NCBI GenBank assembly: GCA_035524275.1
Contig: DATKPC010000045.1
Coordinates: 1-64,000, forward strand
Source of the DNA: DATKPC01 sp035524275
GTDB lineage: Bacteria; Pseudomonadota; Gammaproteobacteria; Burkholderiales; Burkholderiaceae_F
DNA: 64,000 nucleotides
Direction: 5' to 3'
The position numbers were made by a program, and so were the translations under genes. The notes below the pieces were generated by a model. The model saw nothing but the letters and a program-made list of their open reading frames with translations, did no database searches and had not been told where the DNA came from. This document shows, one piece after another, positions 52,243 through 61,813 of the stretch (within the stretch, counting starts at the first letter, position 1; every line of letters starts with the position of its first letter).

Positions 52243-54426
52243 TCACTTCGGCTGGAAAGCCGGCAAGCCCATCTGCCACCACGCGAACGCCCATTCGTCG
52301 GCGAGCTGGTTGGCACGCTGCGATCGACTCGACCCGATGCCGTGCCCCGCATCGTAGTCGACGCGCAGCAGGACCGGGTTGCGGCTGCCCGTCGCGGCCT
52401 GCACCCGTGCGGCCATCTTCAGCGAATGCCATGGCGCGACGCGCGGATCATTGGCACCGGTCAGGAACATGACGGCGGGGTAGGGCGCGCCGTCGCGGAT
52501 ATGCGCATAGGCGCTGATGCCGTACAGCGCGTGGAATCCCTCTTCGTCCGACGTCGATCCGAACTCCGGCACGTTCGGCGGACCGTTCGGCTCGGTCTCC
52601 ATCCGCAACGCATCCGACACGCCGACGTCGTCCAGGACGACGCGGAACAGCGCCGGATCCACCCAGAGCGCCCCGCCCATGATGATCCCGCCGGCGCTCG
52701 CGCTGCTCGCCGCCATCCGTCCCGATCGGGTGTAATGCTGCTCGACGAGGTATTGCCCGACGGCATTGAAGTCGAGGATCGTATTGATCTTGCGCCGCCC
52801 CTGACCGTCGCGATGCCACAGGTCGCCGTACTCCCCACCGCCGCGGACATGCGCCATCGCGACGATGCCACCCTGTTCGATCCACGCCAGCCACGACGGA
52901 GCGAAGTAGGGATCCATCGCCATCCCGTAGCTTCCGTACCCGAGGAGCAGCGCCGGGTGCGAGTCGTTGCGCACGAGACCACGCTTCGCGATGATCGACA
53001 CCGGAATGCGCGTGCCGTCGTAGCTCGTCGCCATCTCCTCGAACGCCTCGACATCGCGACGCTCGACCGCCGACGGCGGGATCAGACCGGTGTCCGTCAC
53101 GACGTCGCGCTGCGGGTCGTAGTCGTATTCGCGCGGGGACCGGACCCACCCCTGCAGATTGAACATCACGCCGGGAACCTGCGCGTCCGCGACCGGGCCC
53201 GCGACGGTCCCCTCCGAAGGCAGCGCAACGCCGCGGCGCTCCGCGCCGTCGAATGACACGCGCTGCAGCGTGAATCGGGCGCCTTCGCGCATCACGACGT
53301 AGAGCGCATCGCTCGCTGCCGCGAAGTCCGCCACGACGCCCGGGCCCTCCGGCACGACAAGCTCCGCTCGGTCCACGTCCGGTTCCGCGAGGCGCAAGGA
53401 CGACAGGCGGAATTTCGGCGCCCCCTTCGACGACAGGAAGTACATCCGGTCGCCACGCAGGCGAATCTCGGTGATGCCCTGCGCCGGATCCGCGATCTTC
53501 CGCCACGGCGTGTCGCGACCGCGCAGCCGGTCGACCGGCGCGACGTAGTACGTCTTCGGATTGAAGTCCATGTTGTGGTCCGCGACCGCGATCGCATAGG
53601 GCGAATCCGGCGCGAGCAGCACGTACGTGCCCTGCCCTTCGGGAACGTCGACCGCCGCCGAGACGCCGCGGCCGAAGACCGCCTCGTCGCCGTCCCCGCG
53701 CGGATGGCGGCCGAGCACGTGCTCGTAGGTGATCGCGTTGTATTCCGTCTGCGACGGCGGCGTGTCCGGGCCGGGCGCGGGATACCGCAGGTAGTAGAAG
53801 GACCGGTTGTCGGCGCGCCACGAGACGACGCACGAGGAGGTGCGGTCGATCGCCTCGGGCTGGTCCTGGCGCGAATCGACATCCAGCACGTGCAGCACGC
53901 TTCTCTCGGATCCGCCCTCGGAGACGCCGTAGGCCACATAGCGGCCGTCCCACGACGGCTCATACCAGTCGAGTGCGACGTGGTGCGCCCGCCCCGTCGA
54001 GCGCTCGTCCGGATCGAAGAGCACGTGCTCTGCGCCGGCGACGCCGTCGCGGTACGCGAGTTTCGCGAGTTGTGCGCCCGGCACCTGCACCTCGTAGAAC
54101 AGGCGCCTGCCGCGGCGAACGAAACCGCGGCGCCGCAGGTCGGCGCCCGTCAGCGACTCGATGCGGGCCGCGAGTGCGGCGCGCCCCGGAATGCGGTCGA
54201 GCACCTGCCGCGTATAGGCCGCCTGCGCCTTCATCCACGCGGCGACCGCCGGATCCTCCAGGTTCTCGAGGTAGCGATAGGCGTCGACGACCGGCGTGCC
54301 GAAGTACGTGTCGGTGACCGGTCGCGGCGGCGCGACCGGCGGGCCTTCGGCAGGTTGCGCGGCGAGCGCCGCGGCCGTCAGCGCAGCCGCGAAGGCAACC
54401 GCCGGAACTTTCGAAATCGCCATCAT
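52243..54426 (-). CDS. secreted S9-family prolyl oligopeptidase-like peptidase
   Basis: A 727-residue serine peptidase. A hydrophobic leader (VPAVAFAAALTAAALAAQP) suggests export. A beta-propeller domain (about 60-400) is followed by an alpha/beta hydrolase domain. The nucleophile loop is SSASAGGIIMG near residue 570, with the acid in TGANDPRVAPWHS and the His in YDAGHGIGSSRS; these fit the family's GxSxGG, D and H order. AAGGAG precedes the double ATG at 54426/54423. It may be oligopeptidase-B- or PREP-like; substrate unknown. Confidence 0.9.
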   Translation of the reverse strand: MMAISKVPAVAFAAALTAAALAAQPAEGPPVAPPRPVTDTYFGTPVVDAYRYLENLEDPAVAAWMKAQAAYTRQVLDRIPGRAALAARIESLTGADLRRRGFVRRGRRLFYEVQVPGAQLAKLAYRDGVAGAEHVLFDPDERSTGRAHHVALDWYEPSWDGRYVAYGVSEGGSERSVLHVLDVDSRQDQPEAIDRTSSCVVSWRADNRSFYYLRYPAPGPDTPPSQTEYNAITYEHVLGRHPRGDGDEAVFGRGVSAAVDVPEGQGTYVLLAPDSPYAIAVADHNMDFNPKTYYVAPVDRLRGRDTPWRKIADPAQGITEIRLRGDRMYFLSSKGAPKFRLSSLRLAEPDVDRAELVVPEGPGVVADFAAASDALYVVMREGARFTLQRVSFDGAERRGVALPSEGTVAGPVADAQVPGVMFNLQGWVRSPREYDYDPQRDVVTDTGLIPPSAVERRDVEAFEEMATSYDGTRIPVSIIAKRGLVRNDSHPALLLGYGSYGMAMDPYFAPSWLAWIEQGGIVAMAHVRGGGEYGDLWHRDGQGRRKINTILDFNAVGQYLVEQHYTRSGRMAASSASAGGIIMGGALWVDPALFRVVLDDVGVSDALRMETEPNGPPNVPEFGSTSDEEGFHALYGISAYAHIRDGAPYPAVMFLTGANDPRVAPWHSLKMAARVQAATGSRNPVLLRVDYDAGHGIGSSRSQRANQLADEWAFAWWQMGLPAFQPK

Positions 54427-54501
54427 CGATCCGCTCCTTCCCTGCTGATCAAAGCGCCGCATCCCGGCGGCACGTACCCGGCCGGCGCCATCCGGCGCCG
54501 G

Positions 54502-55674
54502 TCATTCGGCCGCTGCGCCCTGCGCCGCGACGCGCGCGCCGTCGTGCACCTCGTCGGACGGAAAGTCGACGACCTCCGCGGCCTCGTCGAGCCCCTGCAG
54601 CACCTCCGCTTCACGGTCGGCGATCGCGCCGATCGCGACGGGCACCAGGTGCGCGCGGCGCGATTTCACCTGGTAGACGGCCCACCGTCCGCCGGAACGG
54701 ACCAGCGCGCCGAGCGGAACCTTCAGCGCACGGGCCTCGCGCCGCAGGAACACGCGACCCCAGACACGGTAGCCGACGGCGAGCCGGGACCACTGCTCGC
54801 GCGGCGCGGTGATCTGCAGCCGGACGATCGCGCGCTGCTCCTCGACCCCGAGCGCGGAGATCTTCGTGAACGCACTCGGCTCGACCCGGCGGACCGTCGC
54901 CGCCAGCACGCCGGGGCCGCCCCAGTCGAACACTTCGGCCGCCATGCCCTCGCGAACGCGAACCGCATCCTGCGACAGGAACTCGATCGCCGCCTCGAGT
55001 GCCGCGGGGTCGCTGACCTCCAGGATCGGTGCGCCCGCGGCGAGTGTCCGTTCGCTCGGCTCGACGACCCGCGTTACGAAGCCGGACACCGGGGCCAGGA
55101 TCGCGGCGCTGCCACCCGCGATCGCCGCGCGCGCGTCGGGACCGATCAGGGCCGCCTGTGCGGCGCGCACCTGCGCCTCGGCCGCCATCACCGCCTCGGC
55201 GGCCGCCTGCGATGCCGCTGCGGCGTCGTCGATCGTCTGTGGCGAAGCGAATCCGCCCTGCACGAGACTGCGGGTGCGTTCCAGTGCCTCGGCGGCACGC
55301 CGGTTCTGGACGACCAGCTGGTCGCGCTGTGCCCGGGCCGCGGCGAGCGCGGCCTCGCGCTGCGCGCGCACCGACGGGTCGAGCAGCGGCGCATCCGACG
55401 GCCGGATCCGCGCGACGACCGTCTGCCGCGCGACGACCTGATCGCCGACCTTGAGCGTCACGCGCTCGAGGCGTCCGGCCACCGGCGCGACGACGGTATA
55501 GGCGTCGCGCGGCTGCGCCTGGCCCTGGTCGGCCACCGCGTCGTCGATCGGCCCGCGAACGACGCGCGCGACGTCGACCGGCACGGCGCGCGGGAAGAAG
55601 AGAAACGCGAAGAGCGCCGCGAGCGCGAGGGCCGCGCTCGCGGTGTAGACCCGCCGTTTCGTCGTCGCCTTCAT
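54502..55674 (-). CDS. HlyD/MacA-family membrane fusion protein
   Basis: A 390-residue periplasmic adaptor anchored by an N-terminal helix (YTASAALALAALFAFLFFP). The lipoyl-like halves (ARVVRGPIDDAVADQGQAQPRDAYTVVAPVAGRLERV and APVSGFVTRVVEPSERTLAAGAP) flank a coiled-coil hairpin rich in Ala, Arg and Gln (about 120-200). It couples the ABC permease to an outer-membrane channel. It begins 1 base after the permease stop. Confidence 0.88.
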   Translation of the reverse strand: MKATTKRRVYTASAALALAALFAFLFFPRAVPVDVARVVRGPIDDAVADQGQAQPRDAYTVVAPVAGRLERVTLKVGDQVVARQTVVARIRPSDAPLLDPSVRAQREAALAAARAQRDQLVVQNRRAAEALERTRSLVQGGFASPQTIDDAAAASQAAAEAVMAAEAQVRAAQAALIGPDARAAIAGGSAAILAPVSGFVTRVVEPSERTLAAGAPILEVSDPAALEAAIEFLSQDAVRVREGMAAEVFDWGGPGVLAATVRRVEPSAFTKISALGVEEQRAIVRLQITAPREQWSRLAVGYRVWGRVFLRREARALKVPLGALVRSGGRWAVYQVKSRRAHLVPVAIGAIADREAEVLQGLDEAAEVVDFPSDEVHDGARVAAQGAAAE

Positions 55675-55675
55675 C

Positions 55676-58069
55676 TCACTCCCGGGTCTTCAGGACCGCC
55701 ACCAGCTCCATCCTCGGCACGCGCCGCGCGACCGTCCACGCGGCGATCGCGACCGAGGCCGCGTACGCCGACAGCGCCAGCCCGACGGTCGCCGGGCCGA
55801 CGACGACCGGCAGGCGCAGCTCGTCGCGCGAGAACGCGGCGGCGATGCCATGCGCGACGCCGACGCCGAGGCCGACGCCGAGCGGCGCCGCGGCGAGCGC
55901 CAGCAGCGCGAGTTCACCGCACAGCACATAGGCGCATTCGCCCGGCGTGAACCCCAGCACCTGCAGCGTCGCCAGGTCGCGCGAGCGTTCCGCCAGCGTG
56001 ATCCGCCCCATGTTGTACGCGACGCCAAAGGCGATCAGCGCCCCGAACAGGACGTCGATCGAGATCGTCACCACCATCTCGCCGGCGACTCGCGTGCGCC
56101 AGTTGCGGACGATCGCGTCGCGCAGCGCGATGCCGGCGACCTGCGGCCGCCGCGTGATCGCGCGGTACAGCTCGGGCAAGGCATCGGCCGCGACGAGGAG
56201 GTTGGCTCCGCTCGACAGGTCGCCGTCGCCGAGCAGTGCGTTGAGACGGCGACGTTCGACATAGGCGAAGAGGCCGCTCAGGTCGTCCGAGAGCGCGACG
56301 ACCTGCCAGGCGGCGCGCGGCCGGCGGCCCTCGAGGACCTCGATATCGACGACGTCGCCCGGTCGCACGCCGACCTGCGCCGCGAGCGCGCGCGACAGTG
56401 CGACGCCGCCGGCGAGGGGAAACAACGGCCGGTGCATGTCGTCGCTCGGCCGGGCCAGCCGCGTATCGTCGTCCAGGCCCACGAGCGGCACGCGTCGGCG
56501 GCCGGCCGCACCCTGGACGAACGTCGCGACGGTCCGGACGGGCTGCGCGTCGACGACGCCGGGCAGCCTGAGGACCTCGGCGATCGCCGCCGCGGCGCGC
56601 GGGTGGACGAACGACAGCTGCGCCTGCCAGCGCTGCGCGTGGAAGTAGGCCTCGCGCACGACGACGTCGATCGCGTCGTAGACGAAGAGCATGCCGACCA
56701 GCAGCGCCAGGCTCGAGGCGAGGCCGCAGGCCGTGAGGGACGACTTGACGGGATAGCGCGCCAGGCGGCGCAACGCGATGCGGGTCGGGTGGTCGACGCG
56801 ACAGCGCGAAAGCCAGCGGTCGAGCCGGCCGCTGCGATAGTGCGTCGGCGGCAGAGGCTGCATCGCGGCGGCCGGCCGCAGTGCGACTGCGCGACGGACC
56901 GCGAAAAGCGCACCGATCGTGGCGGCGGCCCACGCGAGGCTTCCGGCGGCGAGGAAGGCGCCGGAAGCGAAGCGCGGCGGCAACGCCGGGAACCGGAAGT
57001 ATTGCTCGTACAGGTTCGTGACGACGATCGCGAGGAGCTCCCCCGCCAGCGCGCCGAGCACCGAACCCGCGAGGCCGACGATCGCGCCCAGCTTCACGTA
57101 GGGCGCGGCGACCTCGAGGTCGGTGTACCCGAACGCCTTCAGCAGGCCGATCTGTTCGCGCTCGGTGTCGACGAGGCGGCCGACCACCAGGTACACGAGG
57201 CCGGCGGCCACGACGAGGAACAGCGGAGGCAGGATCACGCCGAGCTTCGCCATGCGCTTGAGCGCCGCGGCGACGAAGTGGTGGGAAGGCTGGTCGTCGC
57301 GCGTCACGGCGGCCAGTCCGCCGTAGGGCGCCAGCAGCCGGTCGATGCGCTGCAGGACGGGCTCCGCCGCAACGCCGGGCGCGAGTTTCGCGCTGACCTG
57401 CGAAAACGCGCCGACCAATCCGGCGACGTCCTCGACGCGCGCGCGCGCGGCCCACAGCACCGCCGTGTGCGCATCGTCCGGCAGCCACGAGTCGCCGGCC
57501 GGCAGGTAGACGAATTCCGCGCTCTGCGCGACGCCGACGATCGTGAATGCGACCCGTCGCCCGGCAACGGTCGCGGCGAGGCGATCGCCGAGCCCGACGC
57601 GGGCCGCCTCGACGAAAGCGGGGGAGGCCACGGCCTCGTCGCGCTGCCCGGCAGCCGGCAGGCGTCCGCGCCGCAGGACGAGGCCGTTGAGCGCCGCCGC
57701 GGCATCGTCGGGCAACGCGACCAGGCGCAGGCTCGCCGGGCGATCGAGGCCGGAGACGTCGAGCAGCCCGGCGGCGACGGCGCGGCCGTCGACGGCAACG
57801 ACGCCGTCGATGCCGCGCAGCCGTTCGAGCAGGCTGCGCGGCGCGCGCACCGCGGTGGCGAACACGTCGGCAAACCGCGTCTCGCCGTAGAACCGTTCCT
57901 GCGCGCTGCCGACGGCCTTCAAGGCGCTGCGCGACATCACCGCCATCGCGACGCCGATCGACGCCAGCAGCGCGATCGCCAGCAGCTGCGGCGCGAGCCG
58001 CCACAGGTCGCGCAGCAGCTTGCGGTCGAGCGGATGCATCCGGATTGCCGCGCGCCGCGCCACGCTCAC
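55676..58069 (-). CDS. FtsX-like ABC permease (duplicated, MacB/LolE type)
   Basis: A 797-residue permease with two FtsX halves. It has an N-terminal helix (RLAPQLLAIALLASIGVAMAVMSR) and a large periplasmic region, then the first FtsX block (LPPLFLVVAAGLVYLVVGRLVDTEREQIGLLKAFGYTDLEV). A second block lies near the C-terminus (AYNMGRITLAERSRDLATLQVLGFTPGECAYVL). The GTG start at 58069 overlaps the ATPase stop as GTGA; ATG 58039 is an alternative. It forms an exporter with the ATPase and the HlyD protein. Confidence 0.88.
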   Translation of the reverse strand: MSVARRAAIRMHPLDRKLLRDLWRLAPQLLAIALLASIGVAMAVMSRSALKAVGSAQERFYGETRFADVFATAVRAPRSLLERLRGIDGVVAVDGRAVAAGLLDVSGLDRPASLRLVALPDDAAAALNGLVLRRGRLPAAGQRDEAVASPAFVEAARVGLGDRLAATVAGRRVAFTIVGVAQSAEFVYLPAGDSWLPDDAHTAVLWAARARVEDVAGLVGAFSQVSAKLAPGVAAEPVLQRIDRLLAPYGGLAAVTRDDQPSHHFVAAALKRMAKLGVILPPLFLVVAAGLVYLVVGRLVDTEREQIGLLKAFGYTDLEVAAPYVKLGAIVGLAGSVLGALAGELLAIVVTNLYEQYFRFPALPPRFASGAFLAAGSLAWAAATIGALFAVRRAVALRPAAAMQPLPPTHYRSGRLDRWLSRCRVDHPTRIALRRLARYPVKSSLTACGLASSLALLVGMLFVYDAIDVVVREAYFHAQRWQAQLSFVHPRAAAAIAEVLRLPGVVDAQPVRTVATFVQGAAGRRRVPLVGLDDDTRLARPSDDMHRPLFPLAGGVALSRALAAQVGVRPGDVVDIEVLEGRRPRAAWQVVALSDDLSGLFAYVERRRLNALLGDGDLSSGANLLVAADALPELYRAITRRPQVAGIALRDAIVRNWRTRVAGEMVVTISIDVLFGALIAFGVAYNMGRITLAERSRDLATLQVLGFTPGECAYVLCGELALLALAAAPLGVGLGVGVAHGIAAAFSRDELRLPVVVGPATVGLALSAYAASVAIAAWTVARRVPRMELVAVLKTRE

Positions 58070-58770
58070 CACGCCAGGCCTCGCGGGTCCGCACGCACCG
58101 CGTTGCGCGTCGTATCGACGATCCGTCCGTCGCGAAACCGGATCACGCGGTCGGCGATCGCCGCGATCGCCGCGTTGTGCGTCACCATCATCGCGGTCGC
58201 CCGCGCCTGCCCCGCGACCTGGACGATCGCCTGCAGCACGCGGATGCCGCTGGCGCTGTCCAGCGATCCCGTGGGTTCGTCGCAGAACAGCACGCGCGGC
58301 CGTTTCGCGATCGCCCGCGCGATCGCGACCCGCTGCTGCTCGCCGCCGGAAAGTTCGGCCGGAAAGTGGTCCGCGCGATCCGCGAGCCCGACGAGCGCGA
58401 GCGCCTCGTCGGGCGGCATCGGATTGTCGGCGATCTCGGTGATCAGCTCGACGTTCTCGCGCGCCGTCAGGCCCGGCGTCAGGTTGAAGAACTGGAAGAC
58501 GAAGCCGACCGCCTCGCGCCGGTATCGGGTCAGCGCGGCGCGGTCCAGCCGCGCGAGGTCGCGGCCATCGAACCACAGTTCCCCCGCGGTCGGCGCATCC
58601 AGGCCGCCCAGGATGTTGAGCAGCGTCGACTTTCCGGAGCCGGAGGGCCCGAGCAGCACCAGGAACTCGCCGGCCTCGATGTCGAGGTCGACCGCATCGA
58701 GGGCGCGGATCTCCGCGCCCGGCGTGACGTAGGTCTTCGTCAGCCCGCGAGCGCGATAGAGGGGCTGCAT
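58066..58770 (-). CDS. ABC exporter ATPase (MacB/LolD family)
   Basis: A 234-residue ATPase. Walker A is GPSGSGKSTLLNILGGLDAPTAGE, the Q-loop is FVFQFFNLTPGLTARENVEL, the signature is ELSGGEQQRVAIARAI, and Walker B is VLFCDEPTGSLDS. This is the canonical LolD/MacB pattern. It lies 4 bases after the oligopeptide ATPase stop on the same strand and is coupled to the permease gene. Confidence 0.92.
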   Translation of the reverse strand: MQPLYRARGLTKTYVTPGAEIRALDAVDLDIEAGEFLVLLGPSGSGKSTLLNILGGLDAPTAGELWFDGRDLARLDRAALTRYRREAVGFVFQFFNLTPGLTARENVELITEIADNPMPPDEALALVGLADRADHFPAELSGGEQQRVAIARAIAKRPRVLFCDEPTGSLDSASGIRVLQAIVQVAGQARATAMMVTHNAAIAAIADRVIRFRDGRIVDTTRNAVRADPRGLAW

Positions 58771-58774
58771 CCGT

Positions 58775-59833
58775 TCAGGTCGCCGCGGCCGCCACGCCGA
58801 TGCGGCGCTCCTCGACCGCGTGGCAGGCCACCATCGCCGGGCCGTCGGCGCCGGCCTCGACGATCTCGCGCGGGACCTCGCTGCGACAGCGCGCGTCCGC
58901 GTGCGGGCAGCGCGGATGAAACGCGCAGCCCGGCGGCGGAGCGAGCGCGCTCGGCACCTCGCCCGACACCGGCGAGCGCGGCCGTCCGCTCATCTCCAGG
59001 TCCGGAATCGCGTCCAGCAGCATCCGCGTGTAGGGGTGGCGCGGCGTCGCGAACAGCCGTCGCCTCGGGGCGAGCTCGACGACGCGGCCCAGGTACATCA
59101 CTCCGACCCGGTGCGCGATGTGGTGCACGACGCCGAGGTTATGCGAGATGAACAGCAGCGTCAGGCGCAGGTCGCGCTGAAGGTCCTGCAGCAGGTTGAG
59201 CACCTGCGCCTGGACCGAGACGTCGAGCGCCGAGGTCGGCTCGTCGCAGACCAGCATCTGCGGCCGCGCGGCCAACGCGCGCGCGATCGAGATCCGCTGG
59301 CGCTGTCCGCCGGAGAACTGGTGCGGGAACTTCGTCGCGTCGGCGGGCGACAGGCCGACCTGCCGCAGCAGCTCCGCGACACGCTCCGCGGTCGCCCCGG
59401 CGCCGGGCGCGAGGCCTGCGGCCCGCAGCGGCTCGCCGATGATCGAACCGACGCGCCAGCGCGGGTCCAGGCTCGCATAAGGATCCTGGAAGATCACCTG
59501 CAGGCGGCCGCGACGCGCGCGCGCAGCCGCCGTCGAGCCGGCCTGCAGGTCGGCGCCGAGGAATTCGACGCGGCCGCGATCCGGGCGCTCGAGCCCGACG
59601 AGCATTCGCGCCACCGTCGACTTGCCGCACCCGGATTCGCCGACCAGCGCGAACGTCTCGCCGCGCCCGATCTCGAAGCTGACGCCGTCGACGGCGCGCA
59701 CGAGGCGCCGGCCGCCGCGGCGCAGGACGCGGTCGATCCACGGCGGCGAGACGTCGAAATGGCGCGCGATGTCGATGGCCCGCACGACCGGCGCGTCGTC
59801 CGCAGCGTCCGTCGCGTTCGGCAGCGCGTTCAA
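58775..59833 (-). CDS. oligopeptide/dipeptide-type ABC ATPase (DppF-like)
   Basis: A 352-residue ATPase. Walker A is GESGCGKSTVARML, signature QFSGGQRQRISIARAL, Walker B MLVCDEPTSALDVSV, and the C-terminal Cys cluster CAFHPRCPHADARC typical of Dpp/Opp ATPases is present. The TTG start at 59833 overlaps the DppD stop as TTGA; I prefer it because the upstream open frame gives only low-complexity Arg/Ala sequence. It energises the importer with DppD. Confidence 0.88.
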   Translation of the reverse strand: MNALPNATDAADDAPVVRAIDIARHFDVSPPWIDRVLRRGGRRLVRAVDGVSFEIGRGETFALVGESGCGKSTVARMLVGLERPDRGRVEFLGADLQAGSTAAARARRGRLQVIFQDPYASLDPRWRVGSIIGEPLRAAGLAPGAGATAERVAELLRQVGLSPADATKFPHQFSGGQRQRISIARALAARPQMLVCDEPTSALDVSVQAQVLNLLQDLQRDLRLTLLFISHNLGVVHHIAHRVGVMYLGRVVELAPRRRLFATPRHPYTRMLLDAIPDLEMSGRPRSPVSGEVPSALAPPPGCAFHPRCPHADARCRSEVPREIVEAGADGPAMVACHAVEERRIGVAAAAT

Positions 59834-60801
59834 GAGGCCACCCAGCAGGCCACCGCGTGGTTCCCGTCGCGCCCGGGCCCGTCGAGCTCCGGGCGCTCGT
59901 CGCGGCAGCGGTCGACGGCGCGCGTGCAGCGCGGATGAAATGCGCATCCGGTCGGAATCGCGTCGAGCCGCGGCATCGCGCCGTCGATCTGCGCCAGCCG
60001 GGCGACGCCGTCGTCGAAACGCGGAATCGACCCCATGAGGCCGACCGTATACGGGTGCCGCGGACGGTGGATCACGTCGGCCGCCGGCCCGATCTCGATG
60101 ATGCGCCCCGCGTACATCACCGCGATCCGGTCCGCCGTCTCGGCAATGACGCCCATGTCGTGCGTCACCAGCATCACCGCGGTCCCGTGCTCGCGGCACA
60201 GCCGCCGCAGCAGGTCGATGACCTGCGCCTGGATCGAGACGTCGAGCGCCGTCGTCGGCTCGTCCGCGATCAGCAGGCTCGGCTCCGCCGCCAGCGCGAG
60301 CGCGATGACGATGCGCTGCCGCATGCCGCCGGAGAACTGGTGGGGATAGTGGTCGTAGCGTTCCGACGGCGACGGGATGCCGGTCGCCGCGAGCAGGTCG
60401 AGCGCACGCTGCCGGGCCGCCGCCGCGCCGAGCGGCAGGTGGGTCCGGATCGTCTCGACGAGCTGGCGGCCCACCGTGTACAGCGGGTTGAGCGAGGTCA
60501 GCGGATCCTGGAAGATGGCGCCGATGCGGCGCCCGCGCAGGCGACGCATCTCCTGCGGCGGCAGGTCGTCGATCCGGCGCCCGTCGAGCAGGATCTCCCC
60601 GCCGCGGATGCGACCCGGCGGCTCGATGAGGCCGATCACCGCCGCCCCCGTCAGCGACTTGCCGGCGCCCGACTCGCCGACGACCCCGAGGATCTCGCCC
60701 GCATCGATCGAGAGCGAGACGTCGTCCAGCGCGAGGAGCGGCCCGCCGCGGGTCGCGAACTCGACCCGCAGGCGGTTCACCTGGAGCAGCGGCGGGTTCA
60801 T
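59830..60801 (-). CDS. oligopeptide/dipeptide-type ABC ATPase (DppD-like)
   Basis: A 323-residue ATPase. Walker A is GESGAGKSLTGAAVIGLI, the Q-loop GAIFQDPLTSLNPLYTVG, signature QFSGGMRQRIVIALAL, Walker B LLIADEPTTALDVSI, and a C-terminal CAFHPRCTRAVDRC cluster. The ATG at 60801 overlaps the DppC stop by four bases. Its signature SGGMRQR is the form usual in DppD. Confidence 0.92.
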   Translation of the reverse strand: MNPPLLQVNRLRVEFATRGGPLLALDDVSLSIDAGEILGVVGESGAGKSLTGAAVIGLIEPPGRIRGGEILLDGRRIDDLPPQEMRRLRGRRIGAIFQDPLTSLNPLYTVGRQLVETIRTHLPLGAAAARQRALDLLAATGIPSPSERYDHYPHQFSGGMRQRIVIALALAAEPSLLIADEPTTALDVSIQAQVIDLLRRLCREHGTAVMLVTHDMGVIAETADRIAVMYAGRIIEIGPAADVIHRPRHPYTVGLMGSIPRFDDGVARLAQIDGAMPRLDAIPTGCAFHPRCTRAVDRCRDERPELDGPGRDGNHAVACWVAS

Positions 60802-61760
60802 CGGAGCCGCGGGTTCAGGGCGTCGCGAAGCCAGTCGCCCAGCAGGTTGATCGACAAGGCGAGCGCCAGCAGCGCCGCGCCGGGGAACACGACGATCCAC
60901 CACTCGCCGGAGAGCAGGAAATCGTTGCCGATCCGGATCAGCGTGCCGAGCGAGGGCGTCGTCGGAGGAACGCCGACGCCGAGGAACGACAGCGTCGCCT
61001 CGGTGATGATCGCCGTGGCGACGTTGACGGTGGCCAGGACGTAGACCGGGCCCAGGACATTGGGGAGCACGTGCGTCAGCACGATCCTCAGCGGCGAGAC
61101 GCCGATCACGCGAGCCGCCAGCACGTATTCGCGGTTCTTCTCGACGAGGGTCGATCCGCGGACGGTGCGCGCGTACTGCGGCCAGCTGGCCGCCGCGATC
61201 GCGACGACGAGCACCGGCAACGCGATGCGCGCGCCGACGTCCTGCCCGCCATGCGGGAAAAGGTCGCGGGCGACGCCGGCGATGAGCAGCGCGACGAGGA
61301 TCGCCGGAAACGACAACTGCACGTCGGCGACCCGCATCAGGAACGCGTCGACGGCGCCGCCTGCGAAGCCCGCGGCGAGGCCCGTCGCAACGCCGAAGAG
61401 GATCGCGAGCAGCACCGCGGCGACGCCGATCGCGACGGACAGGCGTGTCCCGTAGAGGACGACCGAGAGCACGTCGCGACCCTGGCCGTCGGTCCCCAGC
61501 AGGTAGTGGCGCGCGCCGTCGGGCAGCCACGCGGGCGGCTTGAACGCGTCGAGGAGTTCGAGGGACGCGAGGTCGAAGGGGTCCTGCGGCGCGACCCACG
61601 GCGCGCCGGCAGCCGCGAGCAGCAGCGCGCCACCGACGACCGCTGCCGCGATCGCCGCCGGCGAGCGGCGGAAGTCGTAGACGAGCTCGCTATTCCGCCA
61701 TCGGCGCAGCCATCCGTGCAGCCACGCCGGCGGCCCGAGGCGCCGGGGTCGATCGCGCAT
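60798..61760 (-). CDS. dipeptide-type ABC permease (DppC-like)
   Basis: A 320-residue permease with about six helices. It has GTDGQGRDVLSVVLYGTRLSVAIG after the first helices and the EAA-like region EYVLAARVIGVSPLRIVLTHVLPNVLGP near residue 215, typical of DppC. A long N-terminal cytoplasmic stretch (residues 1-35, basic and Trp-rich) precedes the first helix. It lies 53 bases after the binding-protein gene. Confidence 0.92.
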   Translation of the reverse strand: MRDRPRRLGPPAWLHGWLRRWRNSELVYDFRRSPAAIAAAVVGGALLLAAAGAPWVAPQDPFDLASLELLDAFKPPAWLPDGARHYLLGTDGQGRDVLSVVLYGTRLSVAIGVAAVLLAILFGVATGLAAGFAGGAVDAFLMRVADVQLSFPAILVALLIAGVARDLFPHGGQDVGARIALPVLVVAIAAASWPQYARTVRGSTLVEKNREYVLAARVIGVSPLRIVLTHVLPNVLGPVYVLATVNVATAIITEATLSFLGVGVPPTTPSLGTLIRIGNDFLLSGEWWIVVFPGAALLALALSINLLGDWLRDALNPRLR

Positions 61761-61813
61761 CGGCGGAGCCCGTCAGCCGCGTCGTCCGGCCGCGGCCATC
61801 GGGTCGCCGTGGC

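Noticed and set aside
55676..58576. A possible fusion of the exporter permease with its ATPase
   Set aside because: The open frame extends into the ATPase gene in another frame; a GTGA overlap marks two separate genes.
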